From assembly GCA_035758575.1 (NCBI GenBank), contig DASTXH010000044.1:1-7081 (forward strand): a DNA stretch of 7,081 nt, given 5' to 3'. The notes beneath the pieces are model-generated. The model worked only from the letters and a program-made list of their open reading frames with translations. It was not told the origin of the DNA and ran no database searches. Source of the stretch: JANWHZ01 sp035758575 (GTDB taxonomy: Bacteria > Patescibacteriota > Saccharimonadia > Saccharimonadales > UBA4665). The position numbers were made by a program, and so were the translations under genes. Of the stretch, positions 6,555-7,081 are shown one piece after another; position 1 is the first letter of the stretch; the number at the start of each line of letters is the position of its first letter.

Positions 6555-7051
6555 AGCGTCCAAAACTGTCGGATATACGCAACCTTGTTGGAAAACGAAA
6601 CCCAGCCATTGATGAAGTAGTACGCGAGACCACCTCCGGCGGCATTGTCTTTCGGCGCAACGGCCCAGACCGTCAGCTGCAGATCCTGCTGATGCAGGAC
6701 GCCAAGAATCGCTGGACGATTCCGAAGGGCCATGTGGAGCCCAACGAAGATCCGCGCGCCACCGCCGAGCGCGAGATTATCGAAGAGACTGGCCTGAAGG
6801 AGATGAAGGTCTATGATTGGCTGGGTAAGGTAAACTTTCGCTACCGACGCGGCCACACGCTGGTACTGATGACTATGCATATCTATATGGTGCAAGGTCT
6901 GGGCGATACCGACAGTCTCCATCCAGAGGATTGGCTGAACGATATTAAATGGCTGCCCGCCAACGAGGCTATCGAAAAGATTGCTTACGAAGATATTGGC
7001 CGGCTTATACTAATAGGCATGAAGAAGATACGAAATGGAAATTTGTTTTAA
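6551..7051 (+). CDS. Nudix hydrolase
   Basis: Hydrolyses a nucleoside diphosphate linked to another group, using a divalent metal held by the Nudix box. The box is intact at residues 60-82: G60, E66, R74-E75, E78-E79, then G81-L82, matching G-x5-E-x7-RE-U-x-EE-x-G-U. The preceding SGGIVFRR strand and RWTIPKGHVE are like MutT and diadenosine-polyphosphate hydrolases, but substrate cannot be told from the sequence. About 25 basic residues precede the domain (KRPKLSDIRNLVGKRNP), possibly an extra nucleic-acid- or partner-contacting segment. The start is GTG at 6551, overlapping the nusB TGA in GTGA, which suggests translational coupling. The protein is 166 residues, usual for the family, and ends in a basic LIGMKKIRNGNLF. 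It is complete, with only 30 bases of non-coding sequence after it before the window ends. Confidence 0.93.
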   Translation: MKRPKLSDIRNLVGKRNPAIDEVVRETTSGGIVFRRNGPDRQLQILLMQDAKNRWTIPKGHVEPNEDPRATAEREIIEETGLKEMKVYDWLGKVNFRYRRGHTLVLMTMHIYMVQGLGDTDSLHPEDWLNDIKWLPANEAIEKIAYEDIGRLILIGMKKIRNGNLF

Positions 7052-7081
7052 ATTAGAGTCAGAAGTCACAAATCAGAAATC

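Noticed and set aside
1..7081. A mobile element, CRISPR array, defence or toxin-antitoxin system
   Set aside because: No transposase, integrase, direct-repeat array, tRNA-flanked site or toxin-like small gene pair was seen; the genes are housekeeping or unrecognised.

Overview
The window is 7.1 kb of bacterial housekeeping sequence with every gene on the + strand. The gene content and several protein features suggest the candidate phyla radiation (Patescibacteria), most likely a Saccharibacteria (TM7)-like organism. The pointers are a LeuRS of the type without zinc ligands, an unusually short bL32 with no zinc ribbon, compact spacing, and a bL32/NusB/Nudix cluster. This placement is from memory of such genomes and was not tested by a search. 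TGA is used as a stop (nusB), which argues against the SR1/Gracilibacteria code in which TGA is glycine.

Layout: (1) Positions 2-1114 hold alanine racemase (alr), whose reading frame is open to the left edge, so the true start is probably outside the window. (2) Positions 1115-1282 are an intergenic region with a long intrinsic terminator hairpin followed by six T's. A third arm further downstream can pair with the terminator's 3' arm instead. (3) Positions 1283-2104 hold an unrecognised 273-residue protein. (4) Positions 2105-2230 carry a probable leuS promoter and a good ribosome binding site. (5) Positions 2231-4804 hold leucyl-tRNA synthetase (leuS), complete with editing and C-terminal domains. 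(6) Positions 4813-5748 hold an unrecognised 311-residue protein starting 8 bases after leuS, with a weak resemblance to a Rossmann/methyltransferase-like fold. (7) Positions 5749-5835 hold a strong sigma70-type promoter. (8) Positions 5836-5982 hold a small bL32 gene (rpmF), followed by nusB (6057-6554) and a Nudix hydrolase (6551-7051) that overlaps nusB by four bases.

Functionally this is translation and RNA metabolism (LeuRS, bL32, NusB), a nucleotide-cleaning or signalling hydrolase (Nudix), and peptidoglycan precursor supply (Alr). There are probably three transcription units: alr, ending at the terminator; leuS with the 311-residue gene; and rpmF-nusB-Nudix. The 273-residue gene may be expressed alone. 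No mobile element, CRISPR array, tRNA or rRNA was seen, and nothing looks like a new defence or mobile system. The most interesting items are the shortened zinc-free bL32, the three-arm RNA structure after alr, and the two uncharacterised proteins.
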